A DNA stretch of 64,000 nt from an uncultured Fodinibius sp. (GTDB taxonomy: Bacteria > Bacteroidota > Rhodothermia > Balneolales > Balneolaceae), in NCBI GenBank assembly GCA_913057775.1, contig CAJXOG010000002.1, positions 124,001 to 188,000 on the forward strand, written 5' to 3'. The translations under genes and the position numbers were made by a program. Each line of letters begins with the position of its first letter. Position 1 is the first letter of the stretch. Under the pieces are notes generated by a model. It saw only the letters and a list, made by a program, of their open reading frames with translations, was not told the origin of the DNA and ran no database searches. Below, piece after piece: positions 8,736 through 17,463 of this stretch.

Positions 8736-9482
8736 TTATTCGCGCGTTACGATCTGTCCTTCAAATCTCAGATCGACTGAACGCATTTTTTTAATTCCTT
8801 TTTGTTTGATGACTTCACCATAAAATGCTTCCCAGTTGCGAAGTCGAGTATCAAAATCTCCTTTACCAAAAATTAGCTTAACGCCATTCTGATTTGTCAA
8901 TGCGACAATCCCATCATTGGACGAAGACCATGCTATTTCACTTATCGTAGCATCAGCGACATTATTACTGCGAACAGCTGTTAAAAAATCCGAAACCGTT
9001 TTAAAAGCTTTACTCTGCAGTGTATCTCCCATTGGTGTAGCGCTAAATCCATAGAGAATTGGTACATCAACTGTTTTTCCTGGCACAATAGGTAGCTTGA
9101 TTCCTTCGCTGTCTACATAAATTTTCTTCTTATCATCTGCTAACAAGGCAACGGGCTGGCGTTCAGTAATACTGATATTGATTGTACCGTTTGGTTCTAC
9201 ACTGATGTCGGCCTGTTTGACATATGGCAATTCCTCAAATCGATTTCTGATTTCTCCAAAATTCATGCTGTCGGGATTAATGCCGGTTGGAACTTCTACC
9301 AATTGCAGATCTTGTACCGACACAAAATCATTGCCCTCAAACTGAACGCCCTGTACTTTCATTGTTGAGTTCCAGTAAAGTCCGGCCATAACTGCTAAAC
9401 CCAGCACGAATACGGCACCGGCAATCCATGGCCAGGCGTTCTTACTGTTTTGGGATTCGGTATGTTGCTCGTTTTCAGTCAT
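8736..9482 (-). CDS. ftsQ: Cell division protein FtsQ/DivIB
   Basis: The 248-residue bitopic protein has a short cytoplasmic N-terminus, one membrane helix (WPWIAGAVFVLGLAVMAGLYW, about 18-38) and a periplasmic POTRA domain (VQGVQFEGNDFVSVQDLQ...) followed by the beta domain. FtsQ/DivIB links early and late divisome parts through FtsL and FtsB. Sequence conservation in this family is low, so the call rests on topology, the POTRA start and its place between murC and ftsA. Confidence 0.9.
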   Translation of the reverse strand: MTENEQHTESQNSKNAWPWIAGAVFVLGLAVMAGLYWNSTMKVQGVQFEGNDFVSVQDLQLVEVPTGINPDSMNFGEIRNRFEELPYVKQADISVEPNGTINISITERQPVALLADDKKKIYVDSEGIKLPIVPGKTVDVPILYGFSATPMGDTLQSKAFKTVSDFLTAVRSNNVADATISEIAWSSSNDGIVALTNQNGVKLIFGKGDFDTRLRNWEAFYGEVIKQKGIKKMRSVDLRFEGQIVTRE

Positions 9483-9533
9483 TTAGTTGATTAAAAAATT
9501 TGTGTAATCCTGAATTCGTTTTCAGTATCTATA

Positions 9534-10958
9534 TTATTTCAATTTTGATATTCCTGCATCCAGTGCTTCTACAAATTGTTCGCCGTATTTGTAAATGTCG
9601 CCGGCCCCCATGGTTATAACTACATCACCCGCTTCTACAATATCTTTTAGCTTTACCGGCAAGTCGTTTTTGTCTTCTATATAATGCACTTTCTGATGCC
9701 CGTACTCCTTGGCTACATCAGAAATAAGTTTGCCGGTAACGCCTTCAATTGGTTCTTCGCGGGACGGATATACATCGGTGATGACACACACTTCGGCATC
9801 GAAAAATGAAAGCCCAAATTCTTTGTAAAGTTCTTGTGTTCGCGAATACAAATGAGGCTGAAAAACGGCTACGATGCGACGATCTTTCCACCCTTGTCGT
9901 GCCGCATCCAGCGTTGCCTGTACTTCTGTAGGATGATGTGCATAATCATCAATTACGATCACACCGTCTTGTTCGGTCTTCAATTGGAAACGCCGGAAAA
10001 CACCTTCAAATCGTTCAAGTCCGGACTTTATATCTTTGAAATTGATATCCAGTTCGAGTCCCACTGCAACTGCGGCCAGCGCATTTTTCACATTATGTTT
10101 GCCGGGGGCTTGGAGATTAATTTCACCAAGTTCTTCCCCTTCTTTCAGAACCGTAAATTTGCTATTAAAGTGATCGATCTCGATATCAATCGCCCGGATT
10201 TGCGCTTGGGGCGTTAATCCATAAGTGGTGGTGCGACGTTCAATATCAGGGATGATGCTTCGCACATTGGGATCATCCAGACAAAGTACCACGGCACCGT
10301 AAAAAGGAACTTTATTGGCAAATTCTATAAAAGCTTCTTTGACGTCTTCCAGGTTGTCATAAATATCCAGATGTTCGGCTTCGATATTGGTGATAACGCT
10401 TAAGCTCGGAGTAAGTCGTAAAAATGTCCGGTCGAATTCATCTGCTTCAACAACAATAATATCACCCTTTCCAACCACAGCGTTGGTTTTCGAAAAGCTG
10501 TGTACTTTTCCGCCTACCATTATGGTCGGATCAAAACTGCCGTCTTGGATAACATGACCAATCATGGTTGTGGTAGTAGTCTTACCGTGAGTACCAGCTA
10601 CGCCAACGCCATATTTCATACGCATGAGCTCGGCCAGCATTTCAGCACGCTTTATCACCGGAATTCCTTTATCGAGTGCGGCGCTGGTTTCGATATTTTC
10701 TTCAGCTTTAACTGCACTGGTGTACACAACCACATCGGCTCCCTCGATATTTTTAGCATCATGACCGATGGATATTTCGGCACCGAGTTCTTGTAGTCTC
10801 TCAATGGTTTCGCCCATGTTGGCATCCGAACCGGTAATGTGATATCCTTTTTGAAGCAATATCTCAGCCATGCCGCTCATACCGATGCCGCCAATCCCGA
10901 CCATGTGGATATGGCGGGTTCTGCCAAAAATAGGTTGTGTTTGTATTTGCGTACTCAT
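9534..10958 (-). CDS. murC: UDP-N-acetylmuramate--L-alanine ligase MurC
   Basis: The 474-residue enzyme adds L-alanine to UDP-MurNAc using ATP, the first step of stem peptide synthesis in the cytoplasm. The N-terminal UDP-binding loop is HMVGIGGIGMSGMAEIL; the Mur-ligase P-loop is AGTHGKTTTTTMIG near residue 118; and VIDDYAHHPTEVQATLDAARQ near residue 330 is the MurC-specific domain 3 motif. It lies between murG and ftsQ, separated from murG by a REP-like palindrome. Confidence 0.98.
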   Translation of the reverse strand: MSTQIQTQPIFGRTRHIHMVGIGGIGMSGMAEILLQKGYHITGSDANMGETIERLQELGAEISIGHDAKNIEGADVVVYTSAVKAEENIETSAALDKGIPVIKRAEMLAELMRMKYGVGVAGTHGKTTTTTMIGHVIQDGSFDPTIMVGGKVHSFSKTNAVVGKGDIIVVEADEFDRTFLRLTPSLSVITNIEAEHLDIYDNLEDVKEAFIEFANKVPFYGAVVLCLDDPNVRSIIPDIERRTTTYGLTPQAQIRAIDIEIDHFNSKFTVLKEGEELGEINLQAPGKHNVKNALAAVAVGLELDINFKDIKSGLERFEGVFRRFQLKTEQDGVIVIDDYAHHPTEVQATLDAARQGWKDRRIVAVFQPHLYSRTQELYKEFGLSFFDAEVCVITDVYPSREEPIEGVTGKLISDVAKEYGHQKVHYIEDKNDLPVKLKDIVEAGDVVITMGAGDIYKYGEQFVEALDAGISKLK

Positions 10959-10984
10959 TTTTATGTTTACTTTATCTCGTACAT

Positions 10985-11053
10985 GTCATGCTGAACTTAT
11001 TTCAGCATCTATTAAAATGGATCATTTAGATCCTGAAATAAATTCCGGATGAC
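10985..11053. repeat. REP-like palindrome between murG and murC
   Basis: Two 26-base arms (10985-11010 and 11028-11053) are complementary at 22 of 26 positions around a 17-base loop. The arm begins GTCATGCTGAA and ends CAGCATCT, a layout seen in interspersed palindromes of many Bacteroidota. Each arm is itself partly self-complementary. It fills most of the murG-murC gap and would form a large hairpin in the dcw transcript; there is no T tract, so termination is not implied. Confidence 0.8.
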
Positions 11054-11054
11054 A

Positions 11055-12224
11055 TTAATTTTGTTCTTTATTTCCGACTAATTTTAGAGTTTCAGTTGCT
11101 ATTTCTTCGGCAGCATTGGGTCGAGCTAAGTTTTTAGCTGCTTTGCTCATTTCTGTAAGTTGTTTTTCGTCATCAATAATTTCTTGAACGACCTTTGCCA
11201 GTCTTTTTTCTAGTTCATCGTCAGCCACCAATTTCGCAGCGCCGTTAACAACCATAGATTGCGCATTTTTAGTCTGGTGATCACCTGCTACGTTGGGTGA
11301 CGGTACAAGAATACTCGGTTTCCCGGTTAGAGCGAGCTCCGAACAGGAGAGAGCTCCGGCTCTGCTTATCACCAAATCTGCTGCCGTATAGGCAGCTGGC
11401 ATATCATGGATAAAATCTTTAAGCCTCAAATGTTCAAAGTTCTGTGGTTTTATATCCTTGCGGAGCTTATCATAATAGCGTTTCCCGCACTGCCAGATAA
11501 TTTGAAGTCCTAAATCGTTATGCAGTGTTTCAATATGCTGCTGCATTGCATCATTGATGCTTTTGGCACCACCACTCCCGCCCAGTATTAACAGCGTTTT
11601 TTTGTCGTTGCTAAAATTAAATGCTTTTAGTGCCTCTTTACGGTTTACCCCGCGGAGGGACTTTCTTGTGGGATTGCCGGCCAGTTGTGTTCTTTCCTTT
11701 GCGAAATATTTTTCGGCTTCATCAAAAGCGGTAAAAATAAGTGCGGCATTTTTGCCCAGCATACGGTTGGTTACTCCCGGGAAACTGTTTTGCTCCTGGA
11801 TAATAAGAGGAACATCCATTTTGGTTGCCACCCATCCTACAGGTCCGGCAACATATCCACCGCATGAGATTACTACATCAGGGGTAAACTTTTTGATGAT
11901 TACCAAGCTTTGAATAATACTTGTTGCCAATTTTATTGGAAACAGCAGGTTCTTAAAAGTAAATCGCCGGTGAAATCCACTAATCCAGATGCTGGTAATA
12001 TTATACCCCGCTTTGGATACCGTATCCCATTCCATATGGTTTTTAGTACCGGCAAAAAGAATTTCAGTATCGGTAGAGGAATCCCGCAGTGCATTGGCAA
12101 TGGCGATGGCCGGATATACATGACCACCAGTACCTCCGGCTGCTATGAGCACTTTTATTTTGCCCATAGCAGCGGAGTCTGGTTTGTCCTGTGATGATAT
12201 GTTCTTTGTTACAGCACTATGCAT
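11055..12224 (-). CDS. murG: Undecaprenyldiphospho-muramoylpentapeptide GlcNAc transferase MurG
   Basis: The 389-residue glycosyltransferase converts lipid I to lipid II at the inner face of the membrane. It carries the first glycine loop AAGGTGGHVYPAIA and the second lobe motifs ILGGSGGAKSIND and SRAGALSCSELALTGKPSILVPSP. The listed start overlaps the end of ftsW by eight bases; an internal ATG at 12167 (MGKIKVLIAAGG) matches where most MurG proteins begin, so the first 19 residues may not be translated. It is co-transcribed with ftsW and murC. Confidence 0.97.
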   Translation of the reverse strand: MHSAVTKNISSQDKPDSAAMGKIKVLIAAGGTGGHVYPAIAIANALRDSSTDTEILFAGTKNHMEWDTVSKAGYNITSIWISGFHRRFTFKNLLFPIKLATSIIQSLVIIKKFTPDVVISCGGYVAGPVGWVATKMDVPLIIQEQNSFPGVTNRMLGKNAALIFTAFDEAEKYFAKERTQLAGNPTRKSLRGVNRKEALKAFNFSNDKKTLLILGGSGGAKSINDAMQQHIETLHNDLGLQIIWQCGKRYYDKLRKDIKPQNFEHLRLKDFIHDMPAAYTAADLVISRAGALSCSELALTGKPSILVPSPNVAGDHQTKNAQSMVVNGAAKLVADDELEKRLAKVVQEIIDDEKQLTEMSKAAKNLARPNAAEEIATETLKLVGNKEQN

Positions 12225-13407
12225 AAAACACTGCTTTTTTACTGCTGTCGTATTTTGAAATATTCATGAGAATACCAACCATAATTCCGGCAAAAAGAAT
12301 ATTAGTCCCACCATAACTCACAAAGGGCATGGGCAGTCCTGTAACCGGAAGCAATCCACTGGCAACGCCGGCATTAATAAATCCATACAGCACAATCGTA
12401 AGGGTACAACCCACGGCAATAAGCATTCCCATAATATCGGGAGCGTTTTTGGCGATTTTTGCAATACCGCGGAATAGGATGATTGTAAATATCAGTATGA
12501 CTAATCCAGAGCCAAATAGCCCGTACTCCTCAGCTATGATGGCGAATATGAAATCGTTATAAGGGGCCGGAAGGAAATTTCGCTGGGTACTTTTGCCCAT
12601 GCCAACACCAAATAATTCGCCTTTTGCGATGGCTATGTGGGCCTGTTGCGCCTGATATCCGTCTTCGATATTAAATTTGGTACTGTTAATTTCTACCACT
12701 TGATCTACGTACTGATCGATACGGCTCTGTCGTTCGGGAGATTGCCAAATTAAAACACTGGCTCCTATAGCGCCGATAAGAATTAGTGTACTTAGCTGCA
12801 TCATGCTAATGCGTCCGACAAACATGACTAGCAGTGAAAGTGAAAACAATAGAGCGGCAGTGCTGAAATCTTCAATTCCAATCAGGCCGCAGGTGATAAC
12901 TACCCAAAACATGATGGGTAGAAATGCACGTTTAAAATCTTTTATATAGTCTTGCTTCTGCTCCAATAAAACCGATATATGAATCAACAGGGCAGGTATT
13001 GCAAAGGACGCTGGCTGGAATGAAACACCGCCAATCGTTAGTGATCTTTTGGCCCCAAATACTTCATTTCCGAAGACCATGACGGCAATTAACAGTATCC
13101 AGCTAAATAGTACGCCCAATCGGCTAAATTTGGCCAGGATATGATAGTCAATCTTCGAAACGATGAGCATGGCCAGAAAAGCGATACCTACCTTTACAGC
13201 ATGACCTGCAACCAGGCTGCCGGCCGTAGTATGTTTGGCTTCGGCAAAAAAGGCAATAGATGAATACACGGCCAGAACACCAAATATCATCAGTAGAATC
13301 ACTGATACCAGCAGGACACGATCACTCCCTTGCTTAGGGGTGTCAATGTCATCTGTACTGGTGCCCAGTATGGATGATATATTTTTATTTGGTGTTGTAT
13401 ATAGCAT
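12217..13407 (-). CDS. ftsW: Lipid II polymerase / cell division protein FtsW
   Basis: The 396-residue SEDS-family membrane protein has about ten hydrophobic segments. It contains the conserved extracellular-loop region with QAHIAIAKGELFGVGMGKSTQRNFLPAPYNDFIFAI (split here by key residues GVGMGKS and YNDFIFA), which is diagnostic for FtsW/RodA. SEDS proteins polymerise glycan from lipid II together with a class B penicillin-binding protein, here FtsI of the same operon. Its place between murD and murG supports FtsW rather than RodA. Confidence 0.95.
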   Translation of the reverse strand: MLYTTPNKNISSILGTSTDDIDTPKQGSDRVLLVSVILLMIFGVLAVYSSIAFFAEAKHTTAGSLVAGHAVKVGIAFLAMLIVSKIDYHILAKFSRLGVLFSWILLIAVMVFGNEVFGAKRSLTIGGVSFQPASFAIPALLIHISVLLEQKQDYIKDFKRAFLPIMFWVVITCGLIGIEDFSTAALLFSLSLLVMFVGRISMMQLSTLILIGAIGASVLIWQSPERQSRIDQYVDQVVEINSTKFNIEDGYQAQQAHIAIAKGELFGVGMGKSTQRNFLPAPYNDFIFAIIAEEYGLFGSGLVILIFTIILFRGIAKIAKNAPDIMGMLIAVGCTLTIVLYGFINAGVASGLLPVTGLPMPFVSYGGTNILFAGIMVGILMNISKYDSSKKAVFYA

Positions 13408-13418
13408 AATTTCTGTTT

Positions 13419-13478
13419 TTCAGTCTTCAGCTTTCAGCTATCTGATGATATGTAGATAGCTGAAAACTCAAGGCTGAA
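13419..13478. repeat. REP-like palindrome between murD and ftsW
   Basis: Two 25-base arms (13419-13443 and 13454-13478) match at 22 of 25 positions around a 10-base loop. The arm motif TTCAGTCTTCAGCTTTCAGC is different from the murC-murG palindrome, so this is a second repeat family inside the same operon. Confidence 0.78.
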
Positions 13479-13481
13479 TTC

Positions 13482-14849
13482 TTAAAGTCGATTTACTGCT
13501 TTTTTGAATTCATTGCCTCGGTGTTCATAATTGTCGTACATGTCAAAAGAGGAGCATGCCGGACTTAGCAAAACAACTTCCCCGCGCTTGGCTACCTCTT
13601 TGGCTGATCGTACTGCGTTATTCATGTCTTCAGCAGTTTTGAAATGAGGAACTACGGATTTTAACTGCTCTTCAATCATTGGTCGGGCCTCACCTATCGC
13701 AATAATAGTGTGAACCTTTTCTCGGATCTGTTCGACCAACTCTGAGTAATCATTTCCTTTATCACGTCCGCCCAGAATTATCGTCATGGGAACGTCAAAA
13801 CTGTCCAGGGCATACCACACGGCATTGATATTGGTTGCCTTGCTATCGTTGATGTATTTAACACCCTTAACAGTCCGTACCAATTCAAGACGATGTTCCA
13901 CACCTTCAAAAGTGCGAAGGCTTTCACGGATAACATCACTTTTGATTTCGGAAGCACGAGCGGCAAGAGCCGTAGCAAGTCCATTGCTTAAATTATGCTT
14001 ACCAGAAAGATTGACGTCACGAGTTGGCATTAATACCTCTTCTTCTTTGTTGATTTTTAAGATGATGTTTTGATTTCGAACAAAAGCTCCGTCTGTTTCT
14101 GAAAAATCTTCGTTGGTTGAAAAGGGCAGAAGCCGGGGGGCATCTTCTTTTTTTTTAAGCGAATCTACATGCCCGGCAATAGTTGGATCATCATAGTTAT
14201 AGATGAACCAATCGTCCCCAGTTTGGTTTTCGATAATTCGGAATTTCGATTTTGCATAGCTCGAAAAATTATGATTATATCGATCCAGGTGATCAGCCGT
14301 AATATTTAACAACACACTTATATGTGGATGGAAGCTATCTATATGATCCAGCTGGAAACTGCTGACTTCCAGCAAGGCTTCATTGTTTTCTGATGTTTGA
14401 TCAACCTTATCAGAGAATGCATATCCGATATTACCGCCAGTTATATGTCCACGATCAGCTTTTTTCCAAGTATGATCCAGCCAATTTGTTACTGTTGTCT
14501 TACCGTTGCTGCCGGTTACAGCTACAATTGGACTTTTATTAAACCAGCTTGCTATTTCGATCTCTGAAAACACTTCTTTTCCATTATTTAGATACTTCTG
14601 CACCAAGGGAGCTTGTGAGGGTACGCCGGGACTGATGGCTATAAATTCTGCTTCTTCTGCTTTGTCCGTATGCCCATTTTCTTCAAAATCTATATCCAGG
14701 GTGTTTAGTTGTTCCTTTACAGAATCAGCAATAGATCCGTGATCACTCACAAACACATTAGCTCCTTTTCGTTTTAACAGCGATGCCACAGCCAGTCCGC
14801 TTCGGGCGGCTCCCACAACAACGATATGTTTGTTTGCAACTTCTCTCAT
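13482..14849 (-). CDS. murD: UDP-N-acetylmuramoylalanine--D-glutamate ligase MurD
   Basis: The 455-residue enzyme adds D-glutamate to UDP-MurNAc-L-Ala. It shows the N-terminal dinucleotide-like loop VVGAARSGLAVASLL, the P-loop TGSNGKTTVTNWL near 114 and the domain 3 segment YINDSKATNINAVWYALDSF with the conserved DSKATN. The start overlaps the mraY stop by four bases, so translation is coupled. Length is normal for the family. Confidence 0.97.
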   Translation of the reverse strand: MREVANKHIVVVGAARSGLAVASLLKRKGANVFVSDHGSIADSVKEQLNTLDIDFEENGHTDKAEEAEFIAISPGVPSQAPLVQKYLNNGKEVFSEIEIASWFNKSPIVAVTGSNGKTTVTNWLDHTWKKADRGHITGGNIGYAFSDKVDQTSENNEALLEVSSFQLDHIDSFHPHISVLLNITADHLDRYNHNFSSYAKSKFRIIENQTGDDWFIYNYDDPTIAGHVDSLKKKEDAPRLLPFSTNEDFSETDGAFVRNQNIILKINKEEEVLMPTRDVNLSGKHNLSNGLATALAARASEIKSDVIRESLRTFEGVEHRLELVRTVKGVKYINDSKATNINAVWYALDSFDVPMTIILGGRDKGNDYSELVEQIREKVHTIIAIGEARPMIEEQLKSVVPHFKTAEDMNNAVRSAKEVAKRGEVVLLSPACSSFDMYDNYEHRGNEFKKAVNRL

Positions 14850-15982
14850 CGCAGCTTAAGGGTTAAGAGGCTCAGAATTCCAAGGAGCACGGCAATAATC
14901 CAAAAGCGTATTACAATTTTAGATTCCGGTAGTCCTTTTTTCTCAAAGTGATGGTGAATTGGTGTCATCAAAAAGACCCGTTTACCCTCACCGAATTTCC
15001 GCTTTGTATATTTGAAATAGGTTGTCTGAATAATTACTGAAACGGTTTCGACAAAAAAGATTCCACAAATAATGGGTAGTAACAGCTCTTTGTGCAGCAT
15101 TAAGGCCAGAGCTCCAAAAGATCCACCCAGTGCCAGGGATCCGGTATCCCCCATAAATACAGAGGCGGGATGGGCATTGTACCACAAAAAGCCCATGCAA
15201 GCGCCCACCAGTGATGCCGCAAAAATGGTCAATTCTCCGGCTCCCGGCAGATAGATGATATCAAGGAAATCTGAGAAGTCGGTTCGGCCGGATACATAAG
15301 CAAAAATGCCGAGAATTAGTCCCGCAATAGCTGATGTGCCAGCTGCAAGGCCATCAAGTCCATCGGTTAAGTTAACTGCGTTGCTCACAGCTGTTATCAC
15401 AAAAATGACCATGGGGATATAAATAACCCAGCCAAGTGCTTCGCCCAATACGGCGTAATCTATGTTTACATTTTTTAGGAATGGCACTGTAGACAGCGTA
15501 TTAAATTCCTGAAATTCCGGCCAGAAGTAGAGGGTAAGTCCAAGCAATAAGCCTACGGTAATTTGTCCTGCTACTTTGAGCTTGCCGCTTAAACCTGATT
15601 TATCTTTCTTAACTACTTTTATATAGTCATCAGCAAAGCCGACTACACCCAGAATGAATGTGACGAGGATAATCATCCAAGTGTAAATGCTATCCATCTT
15701 CATCCAAAAAGCTGCCGGAATGAGGATGGCCAGCAGGATTATTAGTCCACCCATGGTAGGGGTATGTGCCTTGCCAAGATGGGTATCCAGTCCAATATCT
15801 TCGCGAATAACTTCGCGCAGCTGCATCTTTTCGAGCCATTCAATGATGCGTCGGCCAATCATGACGCTGATAAACAGAGCCATAGCTGCAGCAATAGCGG
15901 CCCGTGTAGTAATAAATTCAAATGCACCAAAGCCGGGCGGCTGATAGTTAACTTCTAACCAATGTAAGAGTTCGTATAGCAT
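14846..15982 (-). CDS. mraY: Phospho-N-acetylmuramoyl-pentapeptide transferase MraY
   Basis: The 378-residue polytopic enzyme makes lipid I from UDP-MurNAc-pentapeptide and undecaprenyl phosphate. Active-site motifs are present: FADDYIKVVKK (metal-binding aspartates) near 118, NLTDGLDGLA near 207, FMGDTGSLALGG near 278 and PIHHHFEKKG near 345. The insertion between TM helices (residues about 150-185) is longer than in E. coli, as common in Bacteroidota-type MraY. Its start abuts the murE stop, with no murF gene between them. Confidence 0.97.
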   Translation of the reverse strand: MLYELLHWLEVNYQPPGFGAFEFITTRAAIAAAMALFISVMIGRRIIEWLEKMQLREVIREDIGLDTHLGKAHTPTMGGLIILLAILIPAAFWMKMDSIYTWMIILVTFILGVVGFADDYIKVVKKDKSGLSGKLKVAGQITVGLLLGLTLYFWPEFQEFNTLSTVPFLKNVNIDYAVLGEALGWVIYIPMVIFVITAVSNAVNLTDGLDGLAAGTSAIAGLILGIFAYVSGRTDFSDFLDIIYLPGAGELTIFAASLVGACMGFLWYNAHPASVFMGDTGSLALGGSFGALALMLHKELLLPIICGIFFVETVSVIIQTTYFKYTKRKFGEGKRVFLMTPIHHHFEKKGLPESKIVIRFWIIAVLLGILSLLTLKLR

Positions 15983-17463
15983 CAGGTATCCTCATTTTTG
16001 GGATTCATATTTCTGCTACCTAATGCTGCACGAGCAATGGCACGGTCGTCAAAATCATGACGCTCACCCGCAACTTCCTGATAGGTTTCGTGCCCTTTGC
16101 CGGCAATTAAAATCATGGTATTAGCGTCTGCATTCTTAATAGCTTCTTCAATAGCTTTTTTACGGTCGGTTATGCGTGTAATGGATTGTGGATTATCAAA
16201 TCCTCCCATTATTTCATCGATAATGGCATCGGGATTTTCGTTGCGAGGATTGTCGGAAGTGACGGTAACTTTATCACCATATATTTCAGCGATTGTTGCC
16301 ATTTTCGGTCGCTTGGTTTTATCACGGTTGCCCCCACATCCAAAAACAATATGTAGCGTTCTTCCCTTGGTTTTGATGTCAGCCAGTGTTGAGGCCACAT
16401 TTTCCAACGCATCGGGGGTGTGAGCATAATCCACGAGGACTACGGGCTTTCCTTCTTTGCCTGAACCTTCAACCCTTTCCAGTCTACCGGCTGCTCCGGC
16501 AGAAGCTTCCAAAGCATTTTTGACTTCTTCATTTTCATATCCCATTGAGCGACATATCAAAAAGGCCTGGCTTAAATTATAAGCGTTGAATGTGCCTACC
16601 AGTGGACTTTCAATCATTATTTTGTCAATGCGAAGGACCAGGCCATCCATCGTATTTGAAAGCACCTGGCAATCAACTTCAAGGGCTTGATTAAAACTGA
16701 AGTCAATGATGCGGGCAGGGCAGTCCATTACAATAAAACTGGCATAATCGTCGTCTCCGTTAATAATTGCAGTTGCATCTGGATCAAGGCTATCGAATAA
16801 TTTCTTTTTTGATTTTGCATATGACTCCAGGTTATCGTGATAATCCAGATGGTCGTGACTGAGATTGGTAAATGCCGCAATCTGGAAGTCGACTCCATGA
16901 ACCCGTTGCTGATCGAGCGCATGCGATGAAACCTCCATCGCCAAGTGGGTTGATCCGGCCTCCACCATTTGAGCCATATCGCTGGCTAATTCAATGGGAT
17001 CTGAAGTCGTAAGCTTACTTTCTATCTCATGGTCGCCAACGCGTTTTGCAATCGTTCCCAACAGGGATGGTTTGGCTCCCAGTTTTTGTAGTGTCTGATA
17101 AACCAGATTGGCAACTGTCGTTTTACCATTGGTTCCGGTTATACCGATAAGCGTCAATTTATTAGCGGGATTGCCATAAAATGCCTGTGCAAGTGGGCCA
17201 ATCAGTGAGCGTGTATCTGAAACTTTAACAACGCACACTTCATCATTAGAATGAAATGGATCTTCGCATATAATTACAGAAGCGCCTTTGGCAATGGCAT
17301 CATCAATAAATGAGTGCCCATCAACTTGGAAGCCTTTGATAGCAATAAACACATCATCTGCTTCAACCTTACGGGAATCCTGACGGAGCATACCGATATC
17401 ATTAGGCTCCGGTCCGGAGACATCGTTAGGTTTACAAAGCGATATGAGTTTATCGAATGTCAC
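15982..17463 (-). CDS. murE: UDP-MurNAc-tripeptide ligase MurE (meso-DAP type)
   Basis: The 493-residue ligase adds the third stem residue. The P-loop GTNGKTT is at 110-116. The specificity motif DNPR (404-407) is visible; in characterised MurE enzymes this marks use of meso-diaminopimelate rather than lysine, so a DAP-type peptidoglycan is inferred. GKGHETYQ near the C-terminus is also typical. Its start overlaps the ftsI stop by four bases and its stop touches the mraY start, so the three are translationally linked. Confidence 0.97.
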   Translation of the reverse strand: MTFDKLISLCKPNDVSGPEPNDIGMLRQDSRKVEADDVFIAIKGFQVDGHSFIDDAIAKGASVIICEDPFHSNDEVCVVKVSDTRSLIGPLAQAFYGNPANKLTLIGITGTNGKTTVANLVYQTLQKLGAKPSLLGTIAKRVGDHEIESKLTTSDPIELASDMAQMVEAGSTHLAMEVSSHALDQQRVHGVDFQIAAFTNLSHDHLDYHDNLESYAKSKKKLFDSLDPDATAIINGDDDYASFIVMDCPARIIDFSFNQALEVDCQVLSNTMDGLVLRIDKIMIESPLVGTFNAYNLSQAFLICRSMGYENEEVKNALEASAGAAGRLERVEGSGKEGKPVVLVDYAHTPDALENVASTLADIKTKGRTLHIVFGCGGNRDKTKRPKMATIAEIYGDKVTVTSDNPRNENPDAIIDEIMGGFDNPQSITRITDRKKAIEEAIKNADANTMILIAGKGHETYQEVAGERHDFDDRAIARAALGSRNMNPKNEDT

